Part shown: positions 18,824 through 28,481 of the stretch, piece by piece
How positions within the stretch are numbered: the first letter of the stretch is position 1
Layout: each line of letters begins with the position of its first letter
Source: Shewanella indica
GTDB taxonomy: Bacteria; Pseudomonadota; Gammaproteobacteria; Enterobacterales; Shewanellaceae
DNA: 64,000 nt
NCBI RefSeq assembly: GCF_002836975.1
Contig: NZ_NIJK01000054.1
Location: forward strand, 124,001-188,000
Reading direction: 5' to 3'
The notes under the pieces: generated by a model
The model's input: the letters and a program-made list of their open reading frames with translations, nothing else
Database searches by the model: none
Told to the model about the DNA's origin: nothing
Translations under genes and position numbers: made by a program

Positions 18824-19804
18824 ATGTCCAAAATAGTTGTATGTGCTTTATATAAGTTTGTTTCCCTGCCGGATTATGAGGCTTTGCGTCAGCCGTTGCT
18901 GGAAACCATGGAAGACAATGGTATTCGCGGCACCTTGCTGCTGGCTGCCGAAGGCATTAATGGCACTGTGGCCGGCTCGGAAAACGGTATCAATACCCTG
19001 ATGGCCTGGTTGGACGCTCAAAATGGTCTGGATAATATCGTCTCCAAGCGCTCATTTGATGAAGAGATGCCGTTCTATCGCACCAAGGTCAAACTCAAGA
19101 AAGAGATAGTCACCATGGGGGTGGAAGGCATAGATCCCAGAGAAGTGGTCGGCACCTATGTCAAACCTCAAGACTGGAATGCGCTGATCTCCGATCCCGA
19201 TGTGTTGCTGGTTGATACCCGCAACGACTATGAAGTGCAAATTGGTACCTTCAAGAATGCCGTCAATCCCGAGACCGAGACTTTCCGCGAGTTCCCGGAA
19301 TATGTGAAGCAGCAGTTGGATCCGGCCAAGCACAAGAAAGTAGCCATGTTTTGCACCGGCGGGATCCGCTGTGAAAAGTCCACTGCCTACCTTAAGCAAC
19401 AAGGCTTTGATGAGGTATATCACCTCGAAGGCGGGATCCTCAAATATCTGGAAGATGTGCCCGAAGAGCAGAGTCTGTGGCAGGGAGAGTGCTTTGTTTT
19501 CGATAACCGGGTTTCAGTGGATCACCAGCTGCAAAAAGGTCAGTACGATCAGTGTAATGCCTGCCGGATGCCGATAACCGAGGCCGATAAGCAGAGCCCG
19601 GCCTACGAGCAGGGGGTCAGCTGTCCCCATTGCATAGATAAGCTGGATGAAAAGCAGCGCCGGCGCTTTATCGAGCGTGAGCGACAGATGCAACTGGCCA
19701 AGCATCGCGGTGAGGCCCACATAGGCGCCGATGTCAAAGAAGTGATCCATAAGCGCCGCGAGCAAAAACAGCGTCAGAAAGAGCAGGCCAAGCAAACGTC
19801 CTGA
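18824..19804 (+). CDS. trhO: tRNA uridine(34) hydroxylase (rhodanese-domain protein)
   Basis: A 326-residue enzyme that hydroxylates U34 in tRNAs on the way to 5-methoxyuridine-type modifications. N-terminal domain: [14 protein letters not shown] … [12 protein letters not shown]; central rhodanese domain with the active-site loop [11 protein letters not shown] (Cys at about residue 180); a cysteine-bearing C-terminal part (CNACRMP, CPHC) and a Lys/Gln-rich tail. This order is the YceA/TrhO family. Two adjacent ATGs exist (18821, 18824); GAGGT gives better spacing to the second. It is a single-gene unit closed by the terminator at 19829. Confidence 0.93.
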   Translation: MSKIVVCALYKFVSLPDYEALRQPLLETMEDNGIRGTLLLAAEGINGTVAGSENGINTLMAWLDAQNGLDNIVSKRSFDEEMPFYRTKVKLKKEIVTMGVEGIDPREVVGTYVKPQDWNALISDPDVLLVDTRNDYEVQIGTFKNAVNPETETFREFPEYVKQQLDPAKHKKVAMFCTGGIRCEKSTAYLKQQGFDEVYHLEGGILKYLEDVPEEQSLWQGECFVFDNRVSVDHQLQKGQYDQCNACRMPITEADKQSPAYEQGVSCPHCIDKLDEKQRRRFIERERQMQLAKHRGEAHIGADVKEVIHKRREQKQRQKEQAKQTS

Positions 19805-19828
19805 TAGCGCTAAGAAATCTAATCATCG

Positions 19829-19851
19829 AAGGAGCCCATTGGCTCCTTTTT
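19829..19851 (+). terminator. Rho-independent terminator
   Basis: AAGGAGCC-CATT-GGCTCCTT followed by TTT, an 8-bp stem with a four-base loop directly downstream of trhO. Confidence 0.88.
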
Positions 19852-20100
19852 GATATGCAGATGATTTAGGTGCCTCCAGTCATTATGGTTTTTCGATACC
19901 GGAACAAACAGCAGCCTTTCCCCACTCAATACCCATTCAGGTTTCTTGGCCAAAAAAAACAGCTTTTTCTTTAATTTGTGCCGTCCAGACAAAGCCCTTC
20001 ACATAACTGCAATCTTGATTAACCAAATCTGTCATCTGGATCTTAGACAATCAGGCCGCTCTACCTTTACTTGCGACCAATTTACTTCAACCCAATACGG

Positions 20101-21606
20101 ATGATGAAAGTGATGAAAAATAGATTAGCTGCGTTGATCTCTTGCAGCCTGGTAAGCATGGCGGCCAACAGCGCCGTGTTACCCAGTGTTCAAACTGACA
20201 GCCATTGGTATAAGGAAAGCGCTCAGCGCGTGTCAGACAAGGCTACATTAGAATCAAAAGCAAAAGCCAAAAACGTCATTTTGTTTGTCGGTGACGGCAT
20301 GGGGATCTCCACTTTGACTGCCGCGCGTATCTTCCAAGGACAGCAGATAGCCGGTAACCAGGGCGGTGAAGAGAACTTCCTGAGTTTTGAGAAGTTTGAT
20401 CATACCGCATTGATCAAGACCTATAACACCAACCAGCAAACACCGGACAGTGCCGGCACCATGACGGCCATTGCGACTGGGGTAAAGTCCAAAGCGGGGG
20501 TGATTTCGGTATCCGAACAGAGCCTTCGTGGCAACTGCCTGTCATCCAAAGGTAATGAGCTGGTGACTCTGGTGGATCTGGCCAATGCCAAAGGCTTATC
20601 TACCGGTGTGGTGAGCACTGCACGTATCACCCACGCCACCCCGGCAGCAACCTATGCCCATAGCCCGGAGCGCGACTGGGAATCTGACGCCAAGCTGCCT
20701 GCCGAAGCGGTAGCCAACGAGTGTAAAGATATTGCCTACCAGATGGTGATGCGCGATAAAGACAATGCCCTGTCAGTCGCCCTGGGCGGCGGTCGCCGCG
20801 CCTTTATTCCTGAAACCGTGACTGATGGCGAGAACAAGAAAGGGCAACGTAAGGATGGCCTGGACTTGACCAAGGCTTGGGTCGACAACCTGGACAACGC
20901 CGCCTATGTGTGGAACAGCACGGAGTTTGACGCCATAGATGCCGGCACCACAGATCACCTGCTGGGCTTGTTCAACTCCTCCCACATGGAATATGAAGCG
21001 GACCGCGCCGATGATGTGGGCGGTGAACCTTCATTGACCCAGATGACAGCGAAATCCATCGAGATTTTGCAGAAGAACGACAAGGGCTATCTGCTGATTG
21101 TCGAGTCGGGTCGTATCGACCATGGTCACCACGCCGGTAACGCCAAGCGCGCCCTGGCCGATGCGGTGGAACTCTCCAACGCCGTTAAGGCGGCGGTAGA
21201 AAACACCAACCCGGAAGAGACGCTCATTCTGGTCACCGCCGACCACAGCCACGTGTTCACCATCGCAGGTTATCCGAAGCGGGGTAACCCCATTCTTGGT
21301 CTGGTACACGGCGTAGACGGAAACCTTTCTACTGCCCTTGACGGTAAGCCATACACTACCTTGGGTTACACCAATGGCCCGGGCGCCGTTGTGGGGAACC
21401 GTGACGACCTAACCTCTGTGGACACTCAAGACAAAGACTTTATCCAACAAGCTCTTATTCCTATGGGAAGTGAAACCCACGCCGGTGAAGACATCAGTCT
21501 GCACGCCACAGGCCCCGGCGCCAATCTGGTGCAGGGTGTAATGGAGCAGAACGTGATTTTCCACATTATCAATCAAGCCCAAGAGCTTGGCGGTACTAAG
21601 TATTAA
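20101..21606 (+). CDS. Alkaline phosphatase (PhoA family), exported
   Basis: A periplasmic metal-dependent phosphomonoesterase of about 500 residues. Signal peptide: KNRLAALISCSLVSMAANSA. Active-site blocks are all present: FVGDGMGISTLTAARI (metal site), TPDSAGTMTA with the phosphorylated Ser, ESGRIDHGHHAGN (metal ligands), TADHSHVFTIAG and SETHAGEDI. The open frame extends to a TTG at 20071, but signal-peptide architecture favours a start at 20101-20113. It is followed after 14 bases by a paralogue, so the two form an operon and a tandem duplication. A degenerate CTGTCAT element at about 20030 could be half of a Pho box, but the second half is not convincing. Confidence 0.92.
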   Translation: MMKVMKNRLAALISCSLVSMAANSAVLPSVQTDSHWYKESAQRVSDKATLESKAKAKNVILFVGDGMGISTLTAARIFQGQQIAGNQGGEENFLSFEKFDHTALIKTYNTNQQTPDSAGTMTAIATGVKSKAGVISVSEQSLRGNCLSSKGNELVTLVDLANAKGLSTGVVSTARITHATPAATYAHSPERDWESDAKLPAEAVANECKDIAYQMVMRDKDNALSVALGGGRRAFIPETVTDGENKKGQRKDGLDLTKAWVDNLDNAAYVWNSTEFDAIDAGTTDHLLGLFNSSHMEYEADRADDVGGEPSLTQMTAKSIEILQKNDKGYLLIVESGRIDHGHHAGNAKRALADAVELSNAVKAAVENTNPEETLILVTADHSHVFTIAGYPKRGNPILGLVHGVDGNLSTALDGKPYTTLGYTNGPGAVVGNRDDLTSVDTQDKDFIQQALIPMGSETHAGEDISLHATGPGANLVQGVMEQNVIFHIINQAQELGGTKY

Positions 21607-21620
21607 TTGGGAGCAAGGAA

Positions 21621-23258
21621 ATGAATAAGAAATTACTGGTACTGTCTTTGGCCGCGATTCTCGGCTTGGCGGCCTGTGGAAGTGACGGTGACAACGGCAA
21701 GGACGGCAACGCAGGCACTCCGGGCACAGATGGAAGCAACGGCAGTGACGGAAAAGACTGGACCGCCGTTAATCAATGGTATGTCGATGGTCAAAACCGC
21801 GTCACCAAGGCGTCCAATATGAGCAATAACACCCAGGCGGGTGCGGCGAAAAACATCATCTTGTTTGTCGGTGATGGCATGGGCGTTTCAACTGTGACTG
21901 CGGCGCGGATCCTCGATGGTCAGCTCAAGGGGCAAACCGGAGAGGAAAACTCACTTTCCTTTGAGACTCTGCCTTATCTTGGCCTGGCCAAGACTTATAA
22001 TGTCGATGGTCAAACCCCGGATTCGGCCGGCACCATGACGGCCATGGTCACCGGGGTGAAGACGGACGTTGGCGTGATCTCACAGGCTGAAGGTGTTGAG
22101 CGCGGCGTTTGTTCTTCCACCAGGGGTCAAAACCTGGTGACTTCGCTGGAACTGGCCGCCATGGCGGGTATGGCTACAGGTGTGGTTTCGACCGCACGTA
22201 TCACTCATGCTACCCCGGCTGCCACTTATGCCCATGTGCCGGATCGCGACTGGGAAGCGGACAGCAACTTGCCGGCCGAAGCCGTCAGCAACGGCTGTAA
22301 AGACATTGCCGCCCAGATGCTGGACTTCAATAACGGCAAAGGGATCAATGTGGTTATGGGCGGTGGTCGCCGCGCCTTTATTCCCAACACCACTATCGAT
22401 CCAGAAGGCAAAGCGGGTAAGCGTAACGATGGTCGCGATCTGACCGCCGAGTGGTTGTCTCAGTACTCCAATGCCAGTTACGTTACCGACCGCGACAGTT
22501 TCCTGGCGATGGATACCGGCACCACAGAGCATGCGCTGGGGCTGTTTAACTCCTCTCACATGGAATATGACTACGACAGAGTCGAGGCAGGCGTTACCGG
22601 CGAGCCTTCTCTGGCAGAGATGACGGCCAAGAGTATCGATATTCTGAAAAAGAACGACAAAGGCTTTGTCCTGATCGTTGAAGCCGGTCGTATCGACCAT
22701 GCTCACCATGCCGGTAATGCGGCCCGCGCCCTGTACGACACCATAGCCTTGTCTGAGGCGGTACGTGTCGCCATGGAGAAGACTTCGGCCAATGACACCT
22801 TGCTGATGGTTACTGCTGACCACAGCCATGTGTTCACCATCGCCGGCTATCCGACCCGAGGTAATCCTATCCTGGGTCTGGTGAAGAGTAACGACGCCAA
22901 CGGTCAGCCGTCGGTCACCAACTCTACCGATGCCAACGGCATGCCTTATACCACTGTTGGTTATGCCAATGGTCTGGGCTTTGGCTCGCTGGCGACCGGT
23001 GGCGATGAGCGATACAACTATGCCGCCGAGCCTGGTCGGGTGGATCTGAATTACATAGACACCCAGAGTGTGGGGTTCCATCAGGAAGCATTGGTGCCGC
23101 TGGCAAGTGAAACCCATGCCGGTGAAGATGTGGCCATCTTCGCTCGCGGCCCGGGTGCCAGCCTGGTTCAGGGTACGGTTGAGCAGAACCACATCTTCCA
23201 TGTGATGAACTTTGCCGGTGATTTGGTCAATAAGGCCGAGGCCGCCGCGGCGCAATAA
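21621..23258 (+). CDS. Alkaline phosphatase lipoprotein with collagen-like linker
   Basis: A 545-residue PhoA-family enzyme anchored as a lipoprotein: the lipobox LAAC is at residues 17-20. Immediately after it lies a Gly-x-y segment of about 25 residues (GSDGDNGKDGNAGTPGTDGS continuing to GKD) resembling a short collagen-like spacer. The catalytic blocks match the upstream paralogue: FVGDGMGVSTVTAARI, TPDSAGTMTAMVTG, EAGRIDHAHHAGN, TADHSHVFTIAG, SETHAGEDV. Overall similarity to the upstream enzyme indicates tandem duplication with divergence of the N-terminus: one copy soluble, one membrane tethered. AAGGAA precedes the ATG. Confidence 0.92.
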   Translation: MNKKLLVLSLAAILGLAACGSDGDNGKDGNAGTPGTDGSNGSDGKDWTAVNQWYVDGQNRVTKASNMSNNTQAGAAKNIILFVGDGMGVSTVTAARILDGQLKGQTGEENSLSFETLPYLGLAKTYNVDGQTPDSAGTMTAMVTGVKTDVGVISQAEGVERGVCSSTRGQNLVTSLELAAMAGMATGVVSTARITHATPAATYAHVPDRDWEADSNLPAEAVSNGCKDIAAQMLDFNNGKGINVVMGGGRRAFIPNTTIDPEGKAGKRNDGRDLTAEWLSQYSNASYVTDRDSFLAMDTGTTEHALGLFNSSHMEYDYDRVEAGVTGEPSLAEMTAKSIDILKKNDKGFVLIVEAGRIDHAHHAGNAARALYDTIALSEAVRVAMEKTSANDTLLMVTADHSHVFTIAGYPTRGNPILGLVKSNDANGQPSVTNSTDANGMPYTTVGYANGLGFGSLATGGDERYNYAAEPGRVDLNYIDTQSVGFHQEALVPLASETHAGEDVAIFARGPGASLVQGTVEQNHIFHVMNFAGDLVNKAEAAAAQ

Positions 23259-23283
23259 AGTTTAGCGTTTCGCAGCCTGATGC

Positions 23284-23311
23284 CCCTGCCTGCCTCTAGT
23301 TTCAGGCAGGG
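23284..23311 (+). terminator. Hairpin after the phosphatase pair
   Basis: CCCTGCCTG (23284-23292) and CAGGCAGGG (23303-23311) form a 9-bp perfect stem. The T-rich stretch (CTTCTTTGGTTTTAG) starts about 10 bases later, so termination may be partial and allow read-through into 23371. Confidence 0.5.
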
Positions 23312-23370
23312 TGCCAGGCTGCTTCTTTGGTTTTAGTCTTTTGTTTTAGAGTCATATCAGTAGGTTTATT

Positions 23371-24321
23371 ATGTCCCGTGTAACATTCAAGCCAGCGTTT
23401 CCCTTTTTTTCCCGCGTAGCGCTTCATATCGCTCCTCGCACAGCTCATTGCACAGCCCCTCGCGTTCTTTGTCGCCCACTCACGTTTTCACTCGCTTTGG
23501 GGCTCACAGCTTCGCTGGGGCAGTTTGCCATGGCCAATACCCAGTCTGCCAGCAACCAGCCAGGCAGCCAGGAGCACGCCCATGTCAAAGCGGGCGGCTC
23601 AATTGGCAATGATGCTAATGTTTGTGCCGCCAAACCCGGCCGTTTTCAAGCCAGCTATCAGATCACTGTTGGCAGTGGTGAGCAGGCCAGGCAGCAGCAA
23701 CTGATCCTGACGCGCTTTGACGATACCATCATCTATCAACGCAGCCCTGTCAGCTATGAGGCTTGGCATAAAAATGGCGAGTATGTGCGTTATTTCCCCC
23801 AGGAGAAACGCTCTATCAGCTATCGCCGCGGCGATCTCTTGGCGCTGAACATTCGCACCGATCTCGATAGGCAGTTTCATCTGATATCGCCTGCAGCCTT
23901 GAGTCGATTTGAAAAGGGCCAAAGCCTGCAAGATAGCTGCTTCACCCGTCAGAGCTATTCCTTTAAGAGCAAGGGTCATGACGAAAACCATAGTCACGCG
24001 AACAAAAGTGCCGCTAACGAGCCGCAGTCTATGCAACTGAGCTGGATAAGTGAGCTGGAACTGCCGGCCGAGATGACCATCACTCAAGGTGAGCAGCATA
24101 TTGTTTATCGGCTCAGCAAACTGACGCCTGTGAGCCAGGAGAGTTTCAAGCGGCTTACTTCAGGTTTCCAGGATCTCGACTTTGCCGATGTGGGCGACAG
24201 TGAGTCTGACCCTTTTATTGCCAAGATGATCACCCAGGGCTTTATTCAACATGGCAGCTCAGGCTTCTACTCGGCAGATGGGCAGCAGCTTGAAGGTGGG
24301 CATCACAGCCACAGTCATTGA
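23371..24321 (+). CDS. Histidine-rich exported protein, unknown function
   Basis: A 316-residue protein. A long basic N-region precedes a hydrophobic core (LTFSLALGLTASLGQFAMA), so export is likely, with cleavage near AMA-N. Histidine clusters are visible: EHAHVK near the mature N-terminus, GHDENHSHANK in the middle, and GGHHSHSH at the C-terminus. A beta-rich central region (about 90-170) contains RFDDTIIYQRSPVSYEAWHK. The clusters suggest Zn/Ni/Cu binding; being directly behind two Zn/Mg-dependent alkaline phosphatases, it could help metal supply in the periplasm. I do not recognise the family, and this role is inference. Confidence 0.7.
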   Translation: MSRVTFKPAFPFFSRVALHIAPRTAHCTAPRVLCRPLTFSLALGLTASLGQFAMANTQSASNQPGSQEHAHVKAGGSIGNDANVCAAKPGRFQASYQITVGSGEQARQQQLILTRFDDTIIYQRSPVSYEAWHKNGEYVRYFPQEKRSISYRRGDLLALNIRTDLDRQFHLISPAALSRFEKGQSLQDSCFTRQSYSFKSKGHDENHSHANKSAANEPQSMQLSWISELELPAEMTITQGEQHIVYRLSKLTPVSQESFKRLTSGFQDLDFADVGDSESDPFIAKMITQGFIQHGSSGFYSADGQQLEGGHHSHSH

Positions 24322-24371
24322 TTAACCCCAGCCATTAATTGACCACAGTTACGGATATAAGAAGAGCCTAG

Positions 24372-25874
24372 TCACACATCGGCATAACTTATCTGCAGCT
24401 CAAAGCCCAACTGGGCGAGCTGCTTTTGCTCCCGCTGCAAGTCTTTGGCAAACAGGCTGATACGTTGACGCGGTTCGGGCAGGCTTATCTGCATCCCTGT
24501 TGCCGTGGGTTTTACCCGGGTGATTTTCAAGCTGCGGGCGATACGGCCGAGATTCAGCAGTACGGCGAGCCGCAGCAGCGCCATTAGGCGGATGAGGCGT
24601 AATTTCTGAGCGGGCTCCAGTTGTGCCAGCGCCTCCAGGTTGGGTTTCTTGCGCTGGTTGCCAATCAGCAGTGCCAACAGCTGTTGCTGCTCTTGGCTGA
24701 AACCGGGCAGATCGCTATTGGCTATGATGTAGGCACCGTGTTTGTGGTGAGCGCGGGAGTTGATATGGATCCCTATCTCATGCAGTTTCACCGCATGTTC
24801 CAGCAGGGCGCGCCAGGACTCGAGTTGCCAACCGTCGGCCACGGCATCAAACAGCTGTTTGGCCGAAGTGGCCACCTTGGCGGCATGGTTCAAGTCCACA
24901 TGATAGAGTTTGGCCATGCTTTGGACGGTGCGGCCGCTGACATCACCGAATTGGCTGATCCCGGCAAGTTCGTAAAGTACGCCTTCGCGCAGTGCCCCTT
25001 GCGCAAACTGCAACTCGGTGACCGGCAGCCTCTTGAAGAAACTGATCAAGATAGCCAGCCCAGCCGGTAGCAAAGGTGCACGTTTGCTGTCCACCTGCGG
25101 CAGTTCAATCTGATCCACATGACCCCAGCTGAGCAACTGCTGTTTTAACTGCTTGAGCCTGGGCAGAGTGATGGTTTCATCGTTGAAGAAGTGCTGCATC
25201 GCTTCGCAGATGGCCTTGACACTGCCTGAGCTGCCGAGAGTGAGGTCCCAATGGCCGCTGAAATATTCCTTGGCCAGCGAGGCAAACTGTTTATCGGCCG
25301 CTGCCTGGGCGGCGCGAAAGTTCTCCAACGTCAGCTTACCGTCGACAAAGTATTTCTGGTTATAACTGACGCAACCACAGCGCAGGCTCGAGAGTATCTG
25401 CGCCTGAGTCTTTTGGCCAAGCACCACTTCGGTGGAGCCTCCACCGATATCTATGATGAGGTTGCGCTGTGCCAGCTCCTGGCTGTGGGCTATGCCCTTG
25501 TAGATAAGGCGCGCCTCTTCATGGCCGGATACCACTTCGACCGGGTAGGGCATTATGGCCCTGGCGGCCTCGATAAAGGCCTCACGGTTACGGGCAACTC
25601 TCAGAGTGTGGGTGGCCACCAGTCTGACTCTGGCCTGATCCAGAGTAGAAAACCTGAGGTTGAAATCCTTGAGGCAGGCGAGACCGCGCGCTATGGCGTC
25701 ATTATCCAGTCTGTTGTCCCGATCCAGCCCCTCGGCCAACTGTACCAGACGTTTCTCTTTGTGCAGGATCTGAATGCTGCCATCCTGCTCGCGGGCTATC
25801 ACCAGATGAAAGCTGTTGGAGCCCATATCCACGGCGACAAAATGCTTGGGTGTTGCAGTCAAGGTGGTCCTCAT
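24372..25874 (-). CDS. ppx: Exopolyphosphatase (Ppx/GppA family)
   Basis: A 500-residue enzyme that processively removes phosphate from polyphosphate ends (the family also cleaves pppGpp). ASKHA-fold motifs are intact: VAVDMGSNSFHLVIARE near the N-terminus and IIDIGGGSTEVVLG in the second lobe; the C-terminal HD-like region holds LHEIGIHINSRAHHKHGAYI. The ATG is 7 bases after the ppk stop, and ribosome-binding is weak, suggesting coupling to ppk. Polyphosphate synthesis and breakdown are thus in one operon. Confidence 0.93.
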   Translation of the reverse strand: MRTTLTATPKHFVAVDMGSNSFHLVIAREQDGSIQILHKEKRLVQLAEGLDRDNRLDNDAIARGLACLKDFNLRFSTLDQARVRLVATHTLRVARNREAFIEAARAIMPYPVEVVSGHEEARLIYKGIAHSQELAQRNLIIDIGGGSTEVVLGQKTQAQILSSLRCGCVSYNQKYFVDGKLTLENFRAAQAAADKQFASLAKEYFSGHWDLTLGSSGSVKAICEAMQHFFNDETITLPRLKQLKQQLLSWGHVDQIELPQVDSKRAPLLPAGLAILISFFKRLPVTELQFAQGALREGVLYELAGISQFGDVSGRTVQSMAKLYHVDLNHAAKVATSAKQLFDAVADGWQLESWRALLEHAVKLHEIGIHINSRAHHKHGAYIIANSDLPGFSQEQQQLLALLIGNQRKKPNLEALAQLEPAQKLRLIRLMALLRLAVLLNLGRIARSLKITRVKPTATGMQISLPEPRQRISLFAKDLQREQKQLAQLGFELQISYADV

Positions 25875-25881
25875 TTTGCTA

Positions 25882-27981
25882 TTACTTCGGTTCCTGGGGT
25901 TTGGTCAGATCCAGTTGCCGCTGTTTTTCGTAGTTGCCCAGATACTGATGTATGGCTATCTGGGATCTTACCTTACGCTTGTTACCCCGCTTACGGTAGG
26001 GGTTGGATTGATCTTTGTTGATCACCCGCGCCTTGATGTTGTCGGCAAATTGCAGCGCCAGGGTATCGAGGATCATCTGTTTGAGAGCGGGATCATAAAC
26101 CGGAGTGCTGACTTCAATACGGTTATCGATATTACGTCCCATCCAGTCGGCAGAGCAGAGAAAGAGTTTGTTTTCGCCGCCTGAGTGAAACAGCATTACC
26201 CGCGAGTGCTCGAGGAATCTGTCCACTATGCTGAAGACCTCAATATTGTTGCTGATCCCGGGAATATTGGGAATAAGCGCGCACATGCCGCGAATAAGCA
26301 GACGGATTTTGACGCCGGCGCTGGAAGCCTCGTACAGCTTTTGGATCATCGCCTCATCCACCAGATTATTGAGCTTGAGGGTGATGGCGGCCTTGATGCC
26401 GCTTTGGGCATTGATGATCTCCTGCTCGATAAGGCCGGTCAGCTTCTGGCGCGCATTATAGGGAGAGACTATCAGGTGCTGGAAATTATCTCGTCTGTAG
26501 GGGTGCTCAATCAACTCAAATACCTGTTCTATCTCGGCGGTAATTTCCTGATTGGCGGTAAACAGCGAAAGGTCGGTATACACCCTGGCCGTGCCCTCGT
26601 TAAAGTTGCCTGAGCCAATATGGCCATAGAGTCGAATGGCGCCGGCTTCTTCGCGGCCGATAAGGCACATCTTGGCATGAACCTTCAAACTTGGGATCCC
26701 ATGGTGTACCTTGACACCGGCCTCGGCCAGCACCCGACTCCACTCGATATTGGCCTGCTCATCGAAACGGGCCCTGAGCTCAATCACAGTGGTGACCTGT
26801 TTGCCGTTCTTCACCGCATCTATCAGCGACTGGATGATATGGGACTTTCTTGCGACCCGATAGAGGCTGATTTTGATGAACTTGACGGCAGGATCATAGG
26901 CCGCCTGGCGCACCAGCTCGGTAAAGTGGGAAAACTTGTGATAGGGGTAATAAAGCATGATATCGCCGCGGCGAATGGCGTCAAACTTGTTGGCACAGAC
27001 GCTGAATCCGGCCGAGTCCAGTGCCGGAAGCTTGTCGTTTTCCAGGTATTTGCGCCCTGGATTGGGAAAGCCGATAAAGTCCTTGAAGCTGTGGTAACGG
27101 CCGCCGGGGATCAGGCACTCGGTATTGGAGATATTCAGCTGCGCCGTAAGCATGCTCAGCATATGCTCCGGCATCTCTTTGTCATACACCAGACGTACCG
27201 GCTCGGCAGTGAGGCGCTTTTTCAGGCCCTTGGTGAGCTTTTCCAGTTGGCTCTGTTCCAGCTCATCGGTGAGATCGAAGTCGGCGTCGCGGGTCAGCTT
27301 CATGGAGAAGACTTCGATCTCTTCATATTCGAAGAAAGGGGCGAATAGCTCATCGACACAGTGCCTTATTATGTTATCGAGCAAGATCAAATGCTTGCGG
27401 CGCTTTGAGGTTTCTGCCGGCAGTTGGATGAAACGTGGCACATTCTTGGTGGGCACTTCCACCAGGGCGTACTGACGTTTTTCCCGGCTGTATAGGCATA
27501 CCGCCAGATAAGTGGTGTCATCGTTGAGTTGTTTGAACAGTTCGGAACGGTTACTGAGGATAAGCGGAGTGATGTGGCGCTTGAGCTGATCCTTGAAGTG
27601 CTTTTTCAGCCATTGGCTATGAAAGTCGCTCAGTTGTTTCTCATTGATGAGAAAGATGCTGTGTCTTGCCAGTTCCCGCATTAACTCGCCGTAAATCGCA
27701 TCGAAACGCTCTTGCAGTATCAAGACCTTGGTCTGGATCTTGGCCATCAAATGGCGACTGGAGTTGCGACCTTCCTGCAGGCTGGATAACAGAATCGAGC
27801 GGCGCACCGCAGCAACCCTAACCCGGAAGAACTCATCCATGTTGTTGGAAAATATGCCCAGAAAGCGAACCCGTTCCACCAGAGGAACCAGAGGATCGGC
27901 CGCTTCCTGCAAGACTCTTTCATTGAAAGACAGCCAGGAAAGCTCCTTATCCAGAGAAAATTTTTCGACGGACGGTGACAC
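25882..27981 (-). CDS. ppk: Polyphosphate kinase 1
   Basis: A 699-residue enzyme that polymerises the gamma-phosphate of ATP into polyphosphate at the inner membrane. N-terminal domain: ELSWLSFNERVLQEAADP and FLGIFSNNMDEFFRVRV; the phospholipase-D-like catalytic part has the phospho-histidine motif KVHAKMCLIGR and HIGSGNFNEGTARVYTDLSL; the C-terminal domain has NIDNRIEVSTPVYD. The open frame runs to 28044, but the GTG at 27981 has GAGGAG 8 bases upstream and matches the family's N-terminus, so it is chosen. Confidence 0.94.
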   Translation of the reverse strand: MSPSVEKFSLDKELSWLSFNERVLQEAADPLVPLVERVRFLGIFSNNMDEFFRVRVAAVRRSILLSSLQEGRNSSRHLMAKIQTKVLILQERFDAIYGELMRELARHSIFLINEKQLSDFHSQWLKKHFKDQLKRHITPLILSNRSELFKQLNDDTTYLAVCLYSREKRQYALVEVPTKNVPRFIQLPAETSKRRKHLILLDNIIRHCVDELFAPFFEYEEIEVFSMKLTRDADFDLTDELEQSQLEKLTKGLKKRLTAEPVRLVYDKEMPEHMLSMLTAQLNISNTECLIPGGRYHSFKDFIGFPNPGRKYLENDKLPALDSAGFSVCANKFDAIRRGDIMLYYPYHKFSHFTELVRQAAYDPAVKFIKISLYRVARKSHIIQSLIDAVKNGKQVTTVIELRARFDEQANIEWSRVLAEAGVKVHHGIPSLKVHAKMCLIGREEAGAIRLYGHIGSGNFNEGTARVYTDLSLFTANQEITAEIEQVFELIEHPYRRDNFQHLIVSPYNARQKLTGLIEQEIINAQSGIKAAITLKLNNLVDEAMIQKLYEASSAGVKIRLLIRGMCALIPNIPGISNNIEVFSIVDRFLEHSRVMLFHSGGENKLFLCSADWMGRNIDNRIEVSTPVYDPALKQMILDTLALQFADNIKARVINKDQSNPYRKRGNKRKVRSQIAIHQYLGNYEKQRQLDLTKPQEPK

Positions 27982-28146
27982 GGCAAAGACTCCTCGTGAG
28001 CAGACGCCGGGCATAGATAAAGCCCGGTAGATATACAATAACACTCCGATATCCGCTTGTAATCAGAGAATAAAGGCGGGGCGCAGTTTCAGGGTTTTAC
28101 GCTTTTGGGGCCCGGCTCAGGTTTGAATTCGGGGTTGCGCCGGCGC

Positions 28147-28265
28147 TAAGGAAGGTGCGAACAATTCCCATGTGTGCTCCGCGTCGGCTTACAGACCTGG
28201 ATGCAAGGCGTGGTTCCAGCAAATGGTTTTAGTCCTTTGTCCTTTGCCAGAACGCAAGAAGCGTT
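28147..28265. repeat. Partial copy of the dispersed 15.6-kb element
   Basis: From GGAAGGTGCGAACAA onward, about 105 bp closely match the inverted end portion of the element at 15552-15828, including the shared CCCATGTGTGCTC and CCTGGATGCAAGGCGTGGTT blocks. The second terminal repeat is not recognisable, so the copy looks truncated. It lies upstream of yegD and might carry promoter or RNA-structure signals; the following bases to 28481 show no gene. Confidence 0.65.
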
Positions 28266-28481
28266 CCCTAAGGGTAGAGCGAATTTATGTCGAAAGAATG
28301 ACAATCCCCCACTTTGGTCAAAGAGAGCGATATTGACGATTGGGTTTTCTGCCCTGCTTATGCTATGTTGCGCTCTTTTTTCTCGGCCGGTTTCCTGGCC
28401 GGGAGCGGGCGCTGAGGCTTTGTCTTCAAAGCAAAAAGCGGCGCCCTGGCCACTTCGAGCCAGCGAAAGCAGGAGGACGGA

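Noticed and set aside
20026-20050. Pho box upstream of the first alkaline phosphatase
   Set aside because: Only one CTGTCAT half-site is convincing; the 11-bp spaced partner is degenerate, so it was not listed as a feature.
22080-23255. 391-residue antisense ORF opposite the second alkaline phosphatase
   Set aside because: It is the mirror of a strongly coding frame with all active-site motifs on the plus strand; no independent start or domain.
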